A model generated the notes under the pieces. The model did not search any database, had not been told where the DNA came from, and saw nothing but the letters and a program-made list of their open reading frames with translations. Shown here piece after piece: positions 23,020-34,211 of a DNA stretch of 64,000 nt. Where the stretch lies: contig CM054063.1 of NCBI GenBank assembly GCA_028641055.1, positions 48,543,920 to 48,607,919 on the forward strand. Direction: 5' to 3'. Position 1 is the stretch's first letter. Each line of letters begins with the position of its first letter. This stretch comes from Alopecurus myosuroides (lineage: Eukaryota > Streptophyta > Magnoliopsida > Poales > Poaceae). Made by a program: the position numbers and the translations under genes.

Positions 23020-23893
23020 TGTCGGACCCGTGGATACCAGGGTATCCTAGGCCGTCTGCTGCTGACCCAGCTCATTAGGTACGGAAGGAGTCCGTACCTG
23101 TCCACCACAAGGAAAGGAGCCCCCAGCGGTTCCTTGCTAAGGGAAGCCCCTTGGCGAGGAGTCTTCTCCTAAGTGCATCACTGCGGATCGCTGGGAAGGA
23201 GCCCTGCTCCACCCTTGCTCCTTTCCAGAAAGAGCCTCGCCCGTTGGGATACAACCCATGTGAGGGTAACGCTCTGGTCTCTGCGCGGATGATAAGGGCA
23301 CCACAGGAGACAGAGAGACTTTGTCCACAGTTGCCATTCCCGTGTATAAAGCGCAGAGACCAGAGCGTCACAAATCTTAGTTTGGGGCTTGCCTCTTAGG
23401 TGCAAGAAGACCCAATACGCGCTACAAGACGGAGGAGGCATCACCGGGTTCCCCCACCGTGACGCCATGGACGGTGGAGCTGTCCCCCGACGACCAGGAC
23501 CGCGCAGGAGGCGCAGTATTACGGGGCGCTCTCCTCTTTGGGACCATGTCGTATCCGTTTCCCTCCAAGTGAGCGGGAAAGAGGGCCAATCGCCGGTATA
23601 AATAGAATACCTCACCACCGTAGGAAGGGGGAGGGAAATCTGGACACCAAGTAGCTAGACTACCGGAACTTCCCGTTGTACTATAACCTCCGCAGTGCAA
23701 TCAACCAGACAAGCAGGAGAAGGGTTTTACACCATCACGGTGGCCTGAACCTGGGTAAACCCCCAGTGTCTCCATTGTTTTCCTTCGAGAGCTCCCTTCA
23801 TGAAGTCACCCGAGGTGCGATAGAACATGGTTAGCCCCCAGTTTTCGAATGTTCGAGTGCTACTCTGTGGTTGACAGAACAACCATTCCGACA
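23020..23893 (+). repeat. G1 5' LTR
   Basis: Starts TGTCGGACCCG and ends CCGACA, directly before TTTGGCGCGCC; 874 bp. A TATAAAG box near 23344 marks the core promoter. It cuts the third tandem repeat unit to its left. Confidence 0.85.
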
Positions 23894-23895
23894 TT

Positions 23896-23914
23896 TGGCG
23901 CGCCAGGTAGGGGG
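23896..23914 (+). other. G1 primer-binding site
   Basis: TGGCGCGCCAGGTAGGGGG two bases after the LTR. The primer tRNA was not identified. Confidence 0.65.
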
Positions 23915-24389
23915 CTAAGGCATTTTCTCGCATCTCTGCCGCCATGGTTGCCTCCTGAACCAATCGGACTGGCTGCAGGGCGCGGTCCTGGAAGCGGACT
24001 GAAATCAGCCCCATCGTCACCAGCTTGTCCAGCATGGGACTCTCCAACTCGTGCTCCTCCGCACCGCAGCACGAGCGTGACATGACGCACGTCAGCGAGT
24101 CCCTCGCGGACCATACGCGGGTCCTGCAGCCTCCTGCGCAAGCGACTCTCACGTTGCGGCCATCTGCTATTGGTGCACACCGCCGAGGTCACGCAAACAC
24201 CATTGGCTGGCTGGGAGGAGACCGACTCCACACCGGCGGCCACGCTTGTGGCCAGGCCGGCGGAGCCCTGCGCGCGCAGGGCTCGACGTCCTCGTGCGCA
24301 CGGCACGACATTCTTCGTCCTGGGAAACACCACTGCCGACTCAGAGTGGACTAGCTACCAAGAGCGGCGGGCGAGCGCCCGGGCAGGGT

Positions 24390-24700
24390 GCTGCCACGCG
24401 TTCAACATGGACCTATGGGAGGCAAGGTGGCGCTCGGCCTTTCGGCCTCGCCTCCCGCCTCCCTACACCGGCGACATTCCCCCGCTGGACTTCTTGAGGA
24501 AATATGAGCCGCGAGTCAGGGCTGCCGGGGGAGGCGAACGGTGCCTCCTGAGATGCTCCCTCTGGCTCTAAGTGGCCCCGCACTCGCGTGGCTTCTAAAT
24601 CTCCCCAACAACTTCGTGAACTCGTGGGAGGACCTGCGCGCGCAGTTCCTCCAACACTTACGCCACTGCAGCCGTCTTCCCTACGCGAGCCCGAGGGTCA
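24390..24700 (+). pseudogene. G1 gag, capsid remnant
   Basis: One frame reads NMDLWEARWRSAFRPRLP, then TGDIPPLDFLRKYE. After a frameshift near 24550 it continues with a segment including LAWLLNLPNNFVNSWEDLRA. The W-x-x-LP...SW-x-x-L pattern is the retrotransposon gag capsid core. Broken by frameshifts and stops. Confidence 0.7.
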
Positions 24701-24829
24701 TATGACTCTCTGGCGCTTCGCCGTGGGACACGGCGGCCCCAGCTCGTCGGAGATGCACGACACGACTCGCCACACTGCATGCATCCTCGGTGGGTCCCTC
24801 GCTCCTTCCTCCGGGCGCCACCTTAAGCA

Positions 24830-25445
24830 GGCCTCGCGGGAGGTCAATGTCGCCCTCCGCAGCGGCAGGTCGGTCGTGCCGCCCCTCAAGTGGTCCCAGC
24901 AGGAGATCTCCTTCGACGTTGCCGACCACCCCAAGGCCGTCGGCACGATGGGAGCCATCCCTCTGGTGTGCACCCCCACGATCAACCATGTTGTTGTCTC
25001 GAAGACGCTCATGGACGGAGGCGCTGGCCTCAACGTGATCTTTTTCGGAACCTTCGAGAAACTGCGCATCCCGCGCGACCGCCTCAAGGACACTAGACCC
25101 TTCACCGGAGCAACCAGCGGCACAACCGTACCGCCGGGGAGGGTTCGGCTGGCGGTCACATTTGTCACTCGCCAAAACTACGGCACTAAAGAGATCGACT
25201 TCAACAGCACTCACATTGGGCTACCATATAAAGCCATCCTCGGCTACCCCGCGCTGGCTAAATTCATGGCCGCCACACACCACGCATACAACATGGTCAA
25301 GATGGCCGGGAGCAGTGGCCCCCTCGCTGTTCACGCGGGCGTGAAGGACGCGATGTGTTCCATGGAGGACACCTACAAGGAGGCGGCAACATCACACCCT
25401 ATCGACGAGGGCAACCTCGGGGGCGCTGCCGAGCCTCCAAAGTAG
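24830..25445 (+). pseudogene. G1 aspartic protease region
   Basis: An open frame with SFDVADHPKAVG, then TLMDGGAGLNVIFFGTFE. The LMDGGAGLNV block is the retropepsin active-site region of gypsy elements in its usual DGGS/A form. Downstream YKAILGYPALAKFMA is the flap/C-terminal conserved block. The frame stops at 25445, before the RT. Confidence 0.8.
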
Positions 25446-25749
25446 AAGCAGTTGTTCTCTCATGAAGGGCGGCGACAGAGAAGGTCTCCACCCCGATGGC
25501 ACGGGGCCATCACTCACCATCGGGGCTGGGTTTCCTCCCAAATAGGAAGGCGCGCTCATCGCCATCCTTCGGGCAAACGCGGACATGTTCGCACGAACAT
25601 TGTCCGATATGCCTGGTGTACCAAGGTAGGTGATCGAGCACCATTTGGTAGTGTGCGTGGGCGCACGCCCGGTCAAGAAGAAGGCTCGTCGCTAGGCCCA
25701 GAGAAGCAGGTATTCATCGTGCAGGAAGTGGAGAAGCTCCTGGACGCCT

Positions 25750-26543
25750 TTCAGGCTATCATCAGATCAAGATCGCCAAGGAGGATGAAGAGAAGACCGC
25801 CTTCATGACACCTTGAGGGGTGTTCTGCTACGTCTTCGTGCCTTTCGTCCTGAGGAACACGGGAGCCACCTTCTAGCTCCCCATGCATATCGCCCTCGGG
25901 ACGCAGATATGGAAGAATGTGGAGGCCTACATCGACGACATCGTCGTCAAGACTTGCTCTCATCGATGACATCGCGGAGACATTCTAGAACCTCCGCTGG
26001 GTCAACATCATGCTGAACCCACACAAATGCGTATTTAAGGTTGCAGCAGGGAAGCTGATGGGCTTCCTGGTATCCCATCGGGGCATCGAGGCCAACCTCG
26101 ACAAGATTCGGTCCATTGAAGAGATGCAACCTCCACGAAGATTGAAGGATATGCAACACCTCGCGAGATGTGTGGTGGCGCTGGGGCGCTTAATTTCCAA
26201 GTTCGGCGACAAGGCTTTGCCATTCTTTAAGATCTTCAAGCGTTCGGGTCCATTCAAATGGACTGCTGAGGCAGCTGCTGCATTTGAGGAGCTCAAAAGG
26301 TATCTGACAAGCCCTTCCATACTCGTCACACTGCGATCACGGGAGTCGCTACGCCTCTACCTGGAGGCCACCCCTCAGACAGTCAGCGATGGACTCGTAG
26401 CTGAAAGGCCTGCTGGCAAGAAAAGAGCAGCCATGCCCAACCTGGAGCCCACGCCCGCTTCTCCCCAGGAGGACCCCGTTGCAGGCCAAGACCTCCACAA
26501 AGAGGACACCCTCATGCAGCCTTGGGAGAGCCCTAATGCGTGA
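25750..26543 (+). pseudogene. G1 reverse transcriptase remnant
   Basis: Pieces in different frames: YHQIKIAKEDEEKTAF near 25760, the catalytic YIDDIVVKT block near 25930, then from 26010 MLNPHKCVFKVAAGKLMGFL, GIEANLDKI and FKWTAEAAAAFEELKRYL (thumb and connection). The N-terminal fingers are missing between the protease and 25750, pointing to an internal deletion. Confidence 0.78.
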
Positions 26544-26599
26544 GGACAACTCACTGTCGGGGCCTCTACAGTCGCTCTTGTCGAACGCCCTATCTACTT

Positions 26600-27330
26600 T
26601 GCTAGCACCATGCTTCGAGATGCCCGCGAGAGGTACCCCAAGCAGCAGAAGCTCATGTACGCCCTCCTTGTAGATTCAAGGAAGCTTCGCCACTACTTCG
26701 AGGGGCACCCCATCACCGTGGTGTCAACCTTCCCCCTTGAGCAGATCCTTCGAAAGTCCAACGCCACGGGATGTGTCGTAGAGTGGGCTGTCGAGCTCCA
26801 ACACTTCGAGCTCCAGTACCTCACGACCAAGATCATCAAGGGAGGATTTCTAGCGGAGTTCAATGCATAGTGGACAAATCCACCGCCGGAAGAAGACCCT
26901 GGAGAGGAAACAGCCGCCCCGGGCAAGCTGGGACCCGCAGAATGGACAATGCACTTCGATGATGCTTTCTCCTCCAAGGGCTCGGGGGCTGGCGTCCTGC
27001 TTACGTCACCAACTAGCGACAAGCTCTACTATGTCGTCCAGCTCCATTTTGGTTACAAGGCCAAAGTCTCCAATAACATCGCCGAGTATGAAGGCTCCTC
27101 GCTGGCCTCAGGGCAACCATAGCCCTAGGCATCAAGCGCCTCGTCATCAAGGGAGATTCCCATCTCTTGGTGAAATTCTCCAACAAGAGCTACATCTCTA
27201 AGGACAAGCACATGGCTCTATACCTCGAAGATGTCCGCAAGCTCGAGAAGCGCTTTCTCGGCATGGAATTGCAGCATATCCCACGCGGGAACAACCAAGA
27301 AGCAGACGAACTCACCAAGTGAGCGTCAAT
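26600..27330 (+). pseudogene. G1 RNase H regions
   Basis: 26610-26870 reads ARERYPKQQKLMYALL then VEWAVELQHFELQYL, the RT-linked RNase H-like segment. About 26930-27320 gives a second, cellular-type RNase H: MHFDDAFSSKGSGAGVLL, NNIAEYEG, IKGDSHLLV and HIPRGNNQEADELTK, interrupted by stops and shifts. Two such regions fit the Tat lineage. Confidence 0.75.
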
Positions 27331-27599
27331 GAACTGGGCACATGCCCCATGAGTTTTGAAGAAAGGATCGCCAAGCCGTCCATCACACCTCCCGTCGACG
27401 AAGAAGAGAAACAAGGCCACCAACACCTCGAGGAGGAGCTCCCACCCGCTTCCTCCCAAGGCGCATCGGACCGTGGGATTCCCTTGGGAACCGCCTGGTG
27501 CTTGCCTTCACTCACGAGGAAGCATGCTGGAACAAGAGCATGATCGAATACCTCTAGAAGGGCGACTTCCCCGAAGACGAAGAAAACGCTGAGCAGGTC

Positions 27600-28770
27600 G
27601 CCCGACGAGCCAATATGTACCGCGTCATCGACTCTAAGCTGTACTGAAGACGCCCCAATGGCATGGCGCTGCTATGCGTCCCCGCTGACGATGGCATGGA
27701 CCTCCTCAAGGACATCCACCAAGGAGACTGCGGTCACCACTCTTCGTCGCGAACCCTCGTCGACAAAGCCTTTAGGTACGGCTTCTATTGGCCTATGGCT
27801 CTCAAGGAAGCGATAGAGATCCTCAAGGCTTGCGAGGCGTGCCCGTTCCACGCCAAGCAGACACACCAACCCGTGCAAGGACTCCAGACCATTCCCCTAT
27901 CGTGGTTGTTTGCGGTCTAGGGCTGAACATCCCGAGACCTTTCCCTCGAGCGCTCAGGGGCGACCACTACCTCTACGTCGCGATCGAAAAATTCACCAAG
28001 TGGGCGGAGGTAGAAGCTGTCCGAGACATCCCGACAAGGACACCTGTGAAATTCATCAAGGGGTTGGTCTGCCGCTTCGGCGTTCCCAATCGTATCATCA
28101 CCAACAATGGCGCGCAATTCACAAGCAGCCTCTTCAAGTCCTACCGCCAACCTGGGCAAAAAGATTTGCTAAGCCTCCGTCGCGCACCCGCGAAGCAACG
28201 GCCAGGCGGAATGCACCAACGCCGAGGTCCTCACGGGCCTCCAGACAAGGAGCCTCAACAAGCTGAATTCCAATGGGAAGAAGTGGATCGATGAGCTACC
28301 GCTGGTCCTGTGGTCAATCTGCACCACCGCAACCAAGCCCACCGGGGCAACGCCTTTCTCCCTAGTCTATGGGGCCGAGGCCATTCTCCCAGCCGAACTC
28401 AAGTTTGGCTCTCCCCGAGCCATGAACTTCAACAAGGACAAGTAGAGGGAACTCCATTCCGGGGAGTTGCTGCTTCTCGAGGAGGCGAGAACCCGAGCCG
28501 CCGCCCGTGCCGCTCGGTACCCAGCAAGGCCTCCGGCGCTACCACAACAACACCATCAAGACACGCACACTAGAGGTGGGCGACTTGGTACCGAGTAGGA
28601 TTCTCTCCCGAGAGGGCTTACACAAGCTCTCTCCTATGTGGGAGGGTTTGTACCGGGTAACACACGTCGCGAGACCTAGTGCGGCACGGCTGGAGACTGA
28701 ACACGGCACGCCCGTGTCAAACCCGTGGAACATCCAACATCTGTGGAAGTTCTACCCTTTGTTCTTGCCC
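27600..28770 (+). pseudogene. G1 integrase
   Basis: HHCC zinc finger (DIHQGDCGHHSSSRTL ... ACEACPFHAKQ) at 27715-27870; catalytic core with YVAIEKFTKWAEVEAV and GVPNRIITNNGAQFTSSLF at 27970-28140; C-terminal domain HKLSPMWEGLYRVTHV at about 28620-28680. Frameshifts at about 28150 and 28450 and internal stops make it inactive. Everything after 28151 recurs at 43050. Confidence 0.85.
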
Positions 28771-28799
28771 TCTCCACGTGCCTCCCCTAGGACGTGGTG

Positions 28800-29844
28800 A
28801 CACACCCTCGAGGGGACCCCGTGACGCCAGGTAAAAATGACGCCATGACCTCTCTCCGTGAGGGTCTCAGGGGGCATCTCACTAGGCGACCGCCTGGCCC
28901 GAGAGCCTCTACCTACACAAGTGGGAAGCCGCATGGCAAACCTTTGCACCTAAGATCGCGCGAGTCTCAGCCCCATGACGATGGGAGTCACGTGTCCGCA
29001 CGAGGCATCAAATGCTTCTTGGGGGACCACAGGGTCATGATATCCCCAAGTGTGTAATGTAGAGCCTCACCCTAGCAGTAAAGATCTTTCGCTAACAACA
29101 CTTGTCTCTCGGCAAGGCCATCTTCCTTCTTTGGGAGCACGCTTCTGTTACTCCTTCTTTAGGACACCTCGCGAGCGGGGGCTAGGATCGGTACCCGTGC
29201 ACGGGTGAGACCCAATCGGAATAAAACCAAGTGGCAGAGATCTGTCTAAACGGGTCTCTACTGTGCACGACACCTCACCTAAGCCCTTGTTGCTAACTTC
29301 CTCTCGAGGCATCCATGAGAAGAGTACCAGACACGTACTTTCGCTCACTTCAGAGACACATACACCTGCTTCCCAAAGCAACCGAACTGGGATCTCTACA
29401 AGGAAGGGAGGAACGCCTCGAGAAGGGTGACAACAAGGACCCTCGCAATAAGCGACTCACTGCGCCACGCCAAAACTCGCATAGCTAACTCCGAATCCCT
29501 TGATGACTCTCGAAAGAACTCATTCACAAAGTGATAGGCAAAAGAACACATTTCCGTCATATTTCATACATGAGATACTTTCAAGTACATGGAAATGCTG
29601 CAGATCCATCAAGAAGACAAAAAGGACCTAGGACCGGGAAGGAGCTATTCCCCCTCCGCGGCTATCAAAGAAGGAAAAAATGCGACCAACCTCGGCCGAA
29701 CCTGTCTTCGCCACAGCTACGATACATGATCGGCCGAGGAGGAGGGACGGAGGTGACAAGGAGGAGGAAGAAGAGGAGTCCAAACGAAGGCTGACTGATC
29801 AGGATCGTCAGGCTCCTCATCTGGACGAAGGCACCCAAAGGCCA
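28800..29844 (+). other. G1 3' non-coding region
   Basis: No open frame beyond shadows. It separates the integrase end from the antisense B3-like frame. Repeated almost unchanged at 43699-44743. Confidence 0.6.
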
Positions 29845-30327
29845 TCAGTCGCTCGCCAAGTTCAACTCGTCGCTCTCCTCCTTGACTGCAGACAGATCTT
29901 CCTCGTCTTCCTCTTCAATAACATCATCTTCATCATCCTTGTCGCTCTCATCGTTGCTCCCGCTCTCGATCCAGCACTCCACACGCTCGCCACGATGCCT
30001 GAAGATCTTCACGAAGAGGCGGTCCACCCCATCTAAAAGGAAGTGGAGGGCCTGACTCTCCTCCAGCCTCTAGGCGTGAGTGAAGGTTTTTCACCCCCTC
30101 GCCAGCGACAGGTGACCGACGGAGCAAAACTCCACCGACGCCCACCAGGCCCCGTTGATGCAACCCACCACCTGAAGCCATAATCCGCGGGGCAGATTGC
30201 GATCAATGGACCAGGCAAAGACGTCAGGCAGTTTCAGGCGACTGCCGAGGCGGCCACAGAGAGCCACCAGGAACTCGTGCTCCGGCACGCGGGTGTCTTC
30301 CGCCCAGAGGGGAAGGGAGTTCCCCAT
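29845..30327 (-). pseudogene. Antisense B3-like DNA-binding frame in G1
   Basis: On the minus strand a single frame of 161 codons starts MGNSLPLWAEDTRVPEHEFL. It runs LKLPDVFAWSIDRNLPRGLW, then CINGAWWASVEFCSVGHLSL, then, past two stop codons (about 30095 and 30072), LDGVDRLFVKIFRHRGERVE and an acidic tail rich in D/E, ending at 29845. The LP-x-x-FA, LP-W-L, W-x-V-x-F, L-x-RG and LFVKIF spacing resembles plant B3 (REM-like) domains. The G1 polypurine tract and LTR follow on the plus strand. The B3 assignment is from pattern memory. Since apart from the two stops the frame is unbroken, decay is recent relative to the pol genes. Confidence 0.6.
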
Positions 30328-30825
30328 CACACCATGACCGCGAGGAGGACTCCTCCGGCTCCTCTACAGCAACCACGACGCACCTCACATCCGTCAGGGA
30401 GCAGCGCCGGAGACCAAAGCCTGTCCTCTCCCTCGCCCTCCTTGAGCCATGCTCGGTTTTCCCTTTCTTTGCAAGTGAAGAATGGGGGAAGAAGGGGCAA
30501 AGACAGCGTGGGAATGGGACAGGGGCCGTCCCCTCCTATTTATGCTGAGCCAAAGAGACGGCACCACGCCTATTTGGTCTCCCACCGGCTCAAGCACCAA
30601 GGCAGAAGGGGCCACGTCCCGAGATGGGATGTGACCAAACGCGAAGGCACTTGCTGCTGTGTGTCGCCAGGCCAGAGTAGTAATTGCAACAAGATGTTTA
30701 CGCCACGGAAATATTGTTTGACCTCCCACGAACCGTCGCACCACGGGGAAAGGCTGGCCCGCAGCTGGAGGTCACATGCCACTTCGTCTTTCCTCAAACG
30801 CGCACGTCATAGGACCGGGGGCTAC

Positions 30826-31492
30826 TGTCGGACCCGTAGATACCAGGGTATCCTAGGCCGTCTACTGCGGACCTAGCCAATTAGGTACGTAAGGAGTCTG
30901 TACCTGCCCACCACAAGGAAAGGAGCCCCCCAACGGTTACTTGCTAAGGGCAGCCCCTTGGAGAGAAGTCTTCCCCTGAGGGCATCACCACGCATCGCTG
31001 GGACGGAGCCCTGCTACGCCCCCGCACCTTCTCGGAAAGAGCCTCGCCCGTTGGGAGATAGCCCATGTGAGGGTGACCCCCTGGTCTCTGCGCGGATGAA
31101 GAGGGAACCACAGGAGACAGAGCGGCTTTGACTGCAGTTGTCATTCTCGTGTATAAAGCGCAGAGCTCTGCTGCACGCACCAAAGCCCAGGCTGGGGTTT
31201 CCTCTTTGGTGCAACAAGACCCGGTCCATGCTACAAGACAGAGGAGGAGTCACCGGGTTCCCCCACCGTGACGCCATGGACGATGGAGCTGTCCCCCGGC
31301 AACCAGGACCATGCAGGAGGCGCAGTAGTACAGGGCGCCCCAATCTTTGGCATTATGTGGTATCCGTTTCCCGCCAAGTGAGCGGGAAAGAGGGCCAATC
31401 ACCGGTATAAGTATACTACCCTCACCACCGTAGGAAGGGGGAGGGAAATTCAGACACCAAGTAGCTAGACCACCGAAACTTCCCGTTGTACT
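30826..31492 (+). repeat. G1 3' LTR, truncated
   Basis: Starts TGTCGGACCCG after the purine tract ACCGGGGGCTAC. It matches the 5' LTR up to CCCGTTGTACT and then stops; about 207 bp of the LTR end are missing. Directly continues into element X's gag on the opposite strand. Confidence 0.88.
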
Positions 31493-32705
31493 GCTCCCCC
31501 TGGCAACTGAAAATGGTTCACGAAAGGCTCATCCAGGATACGATGAGCAAAGCATTCTGGGCCAGGTGGCCCCTTGGTCTCGAGCTGCGCGGACAGATTG
31601 ATCCGGTACAGCTTGTACCTTGCATCGCTGGGCTTCAACACGCGGTCACCCACACGATCAGCGATGTTCCTTGGGTCAGCATACTCGGCCAGCCCCATGG
31701 CCGAGTAACCATCATCATAACGGTCTTTCTGTACCGCTGCGGGTTGCACCACCGGGTTGGCTGCTGGCGCAGCCGCACGCGGCTGTGCTGCCGCTAGTTG
31801 TTGCACCCTCTGCCGAGTAGGCTGAGCAGGTTGTTGCTGAGAAGGCCCTGCGGTGTTTCCTCCTTGCCTCTTACTCTGAGCTTTACTGGCCTGATAACCT
31901 GCTCCTGCAGTGTTGTGTTTTTGACCGGGCTGCCGCGGCACAACGTGCTGTTTTGCGACGACAGCAGGGTCGTACACCTGCATTTGTCTGCTCTTCCTAG
32001 AGTGCACACTCTGGTCCCTCTCGTCACCGGGAAGCAGCGATGAGGCCTGACCCATAGATCCGGCCCCACGCGAGTGTACAACCTGAGAAGCGCCAGCACC
32101 CGGATTGGCTTTTCGGAACTGCTCATTCTGCCGACTAGCCTCTAGCACTAGCTCGTTAAGCCTCTCCTGCTGCCTAGCGCGCGCGTCGCCGGAGAGATGC
32201 GGCAACTCAGCAGCCACTGCCTCTGCAGTCCTAAGAGTTTTGGCGGGGGTGCTGTACCTAGGCCTATCAACAGTGTTCAAACAAGCAGACTTGCTAGCAA
32301 CACTACCATCTCTAGCCAGCTCAGAGTGTAAGTTGCGATGCGTAATGCCTATCTTGCTAGGTAGCCTAGCGACAGGAGTAAAGCCATGCGCAGCGTTGTA
32401 CTCATTTTGCGCAAGGTTAAGCTCAAGCCTGACCTTCTCCAGCTCCTGGGTCTCAGCGAGTAGCGCTTGCCGCTGCTGCTCGATTTGCGCCCTCATGGCG
32501 GCGAGTTCCGCCTCGGTGGGTTGCGGCATGCCCAGCGGCATGGTGGCGCCTGCGCGAACAGCCGGGATGGCCGTAGAGGTGGAAGGAGGCAGGTTCGAGT
32601 CCTTCTCGTAGGGCTTGTGGATCCTCGCACCCACAGGCGCCTCGATGACGCCAGCGTCAGCGGCCGCGCCCTTCCCGGCATCGATAGCCGGGCCTGTCGT
32701 GGTGG
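31493..32705 (-). pseudogene. X gag N-terminal part, copy A
   Basis: A long open minus-strand frame with no clear ATG; it opens after a TAG near 32735. It contains a coiled-coil stretch (EAELAAMRAQIEQQRQALLA), a basic low-complexity middle with SQQQPAQPTRQRVQQLAA, and at its end ECFAHRILDEPFVNHFQLPG, the entry to the gag capsid fold. It is cut exactly there by the G1 LTR, so no capsid core or zinc knuckle remains. The copy at 54340 differs at a handful of residues. Confidence 0.72.
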
Positions 32706-32789
32706 TGTCACGGCAGATGCCATAGGATGGCTAAAGATGTCGGGACGATGGACGCTGGAGGCGCCCGGGGAGGGATCACGCAGCCAATA

Positions 32790-33554
32790 GCCGCGTGTGG
32801 TAAGAATGAATCACTGCAAACACCAAGATCTACCCAGGTTCAGGGCCCTCGTGTGGAAGTAAAACCCCTACTCCTGCCTTTCTCTCTGTATATTTATGTC
32901 TCACCGAGTAGCCACAATACAAGTTTGGCCTACAGCCGAGTAGCCACTCTTCTCTCTACGTGATGAACTAGGTCAAGAATGTGAACCGATCCTGGGATCC
33001 CTCGCGCAGGAGGGGGCAGGGCACCTTATATACTGGTGCCCAGCCGGATACAGCCAACTGGGAAAAGTACAAACAAATGTCGACATAGTGTGCACACTGC
33101 ATACTTCCGGCTTCCCGCTGACAGCTTTGGCTTCCTAATTTGTCTTGTGTGGAAAGTCGTTGTGCAAAACCAATAAGCTGATCTGTTATCACTGCCACGA
33201 ACACAGAGTAGGCCCTCCCTATCCTGCGACGCCCTGCTGACACCCTGGCGCGGTCAGGCACGCTCTCTGCAGATGAACAGTGCCGCAGTACGGACCCAGG
33301 ATACGCGGGATCCTGTGTCAGAACGGCTCCTTTGACTTCTGGCCCGAGTAGGAAACCTCCACTTCTACTCGGACCACTTCCTCTACTCGGAGGAATATAA
33401 CTTTCTTGATTCTTCCTTCTGGCCATCAATACGTACGACCGAATAGCAGTCGACCGGGTAGCAAGTACTGGGTAACCAGCTACTCGGCCAAACACCCCTT
33501 CTGATCTTGCCCTTGGCACTTGCCTTTACCCTACTCGGGGGTAACCCCCCGACA
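32790..33554 (-). repeat. X LTR, copy A
   Basis: Minus strand start TGTCGGGGGGTT at 33554, preceded by the purine tract CTTGGGGACTAA. A TATATAAGG box lies on minus near 33033. The far end is estimated, because no clear CA/PBS junction is seen. Contains many CCGAGTAG-type motifs. The pol/antisense side and the gag side share this one LTR, so it served as 3' LTR of one unit and 5' LTR of the next. Confidence 0.72.
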
Positions 33555-34211
33555 TTAGTCCCCAAGCTGGTAGAGTCATGCAAACTTGTTCACTGGGCTC
33601 TTCCAGCTTAAAACCAATCTTGCCTTTGAACCTTAGGATGCCGAGTAAAACCTCCGAGTAGCCCCTAATCTTGTTTTGAGTTTCTTCTCTTCCGAATAGA
33701 ACCACTTCTCTTCTCTGTCGCCGAGTAAAAAGACTTAGCAAAATTTCGAATCAGAATCTCTGCGTGGCAGAGCAAAATCCGGCTTTCCGCACTGCAACTG
33801 GGCACGTGTCACGCTATCACACCCCCGACGCCTCGGTGCCCGGGATCTGACAGGCCACGTCCCCACTTTCCGCGGCCTGGGCCCACTGGCCCGTTAGGTC
33901 CCATCAAGTGCAGTTATTAACCACGATCGCGTCGTGGGATCTATTACGGCCGTTACGCACGCGGTCTACGCTGTGTGCGTTTCTAACCGGCCCACACACC
34001 CCACGTCGCACGATTTTCGCCACGACTGATCCCACTAACTCCATTTTCCCCTTCCTGCCTTCATTCTCTCCTTGCCTTTTCGTTTCTCTGCCGCCACCGA
34101 GCTCTTCGCCGCCGTGCATCTTACTGCGCCGCCGCGAGCCTCACCGCGCCGAAAGGCTAGCCTTTTCCACCAATTTCCACCAAATCTCCATCAAATCTCC
34201 TCTCCTCCTCG

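Larger units (their letters stand above)
23020..31492 (+). mobile_element. Gypsy (Tat-like) element G1, degenerate
   Basis: Domain order: 5' LTR, PBS, gag, protease, RT, RNase H, integrase, antisense B3-like frame, polypurine tract, truncated 3' LTR. The order PR-RT-RH-IN is Ty3/gypsy. A second RNase H after the RT-connected one and an antisense ORF near the 3' end are known for the Tat lineage. Many stops and frameshifts show the element is dead. The 3' LTR stops at 31492, where it joins the gag of element X. The part from 28151 onward is repeated from 43050. Confidence 0.88.

Noticed and set aside
26863..27201. 112-codon plus frame in the RNase H region
   Set aside because: Frame shifted from the RNase H reading; the true frame shows the conserved blocks with stops.
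32105..32611. 168-codon plus frame opposite X gag
   Set aside because: Shadow of the gag coiled-coil region (Ser/Cys/Leu-rich complement). No start context or homology.
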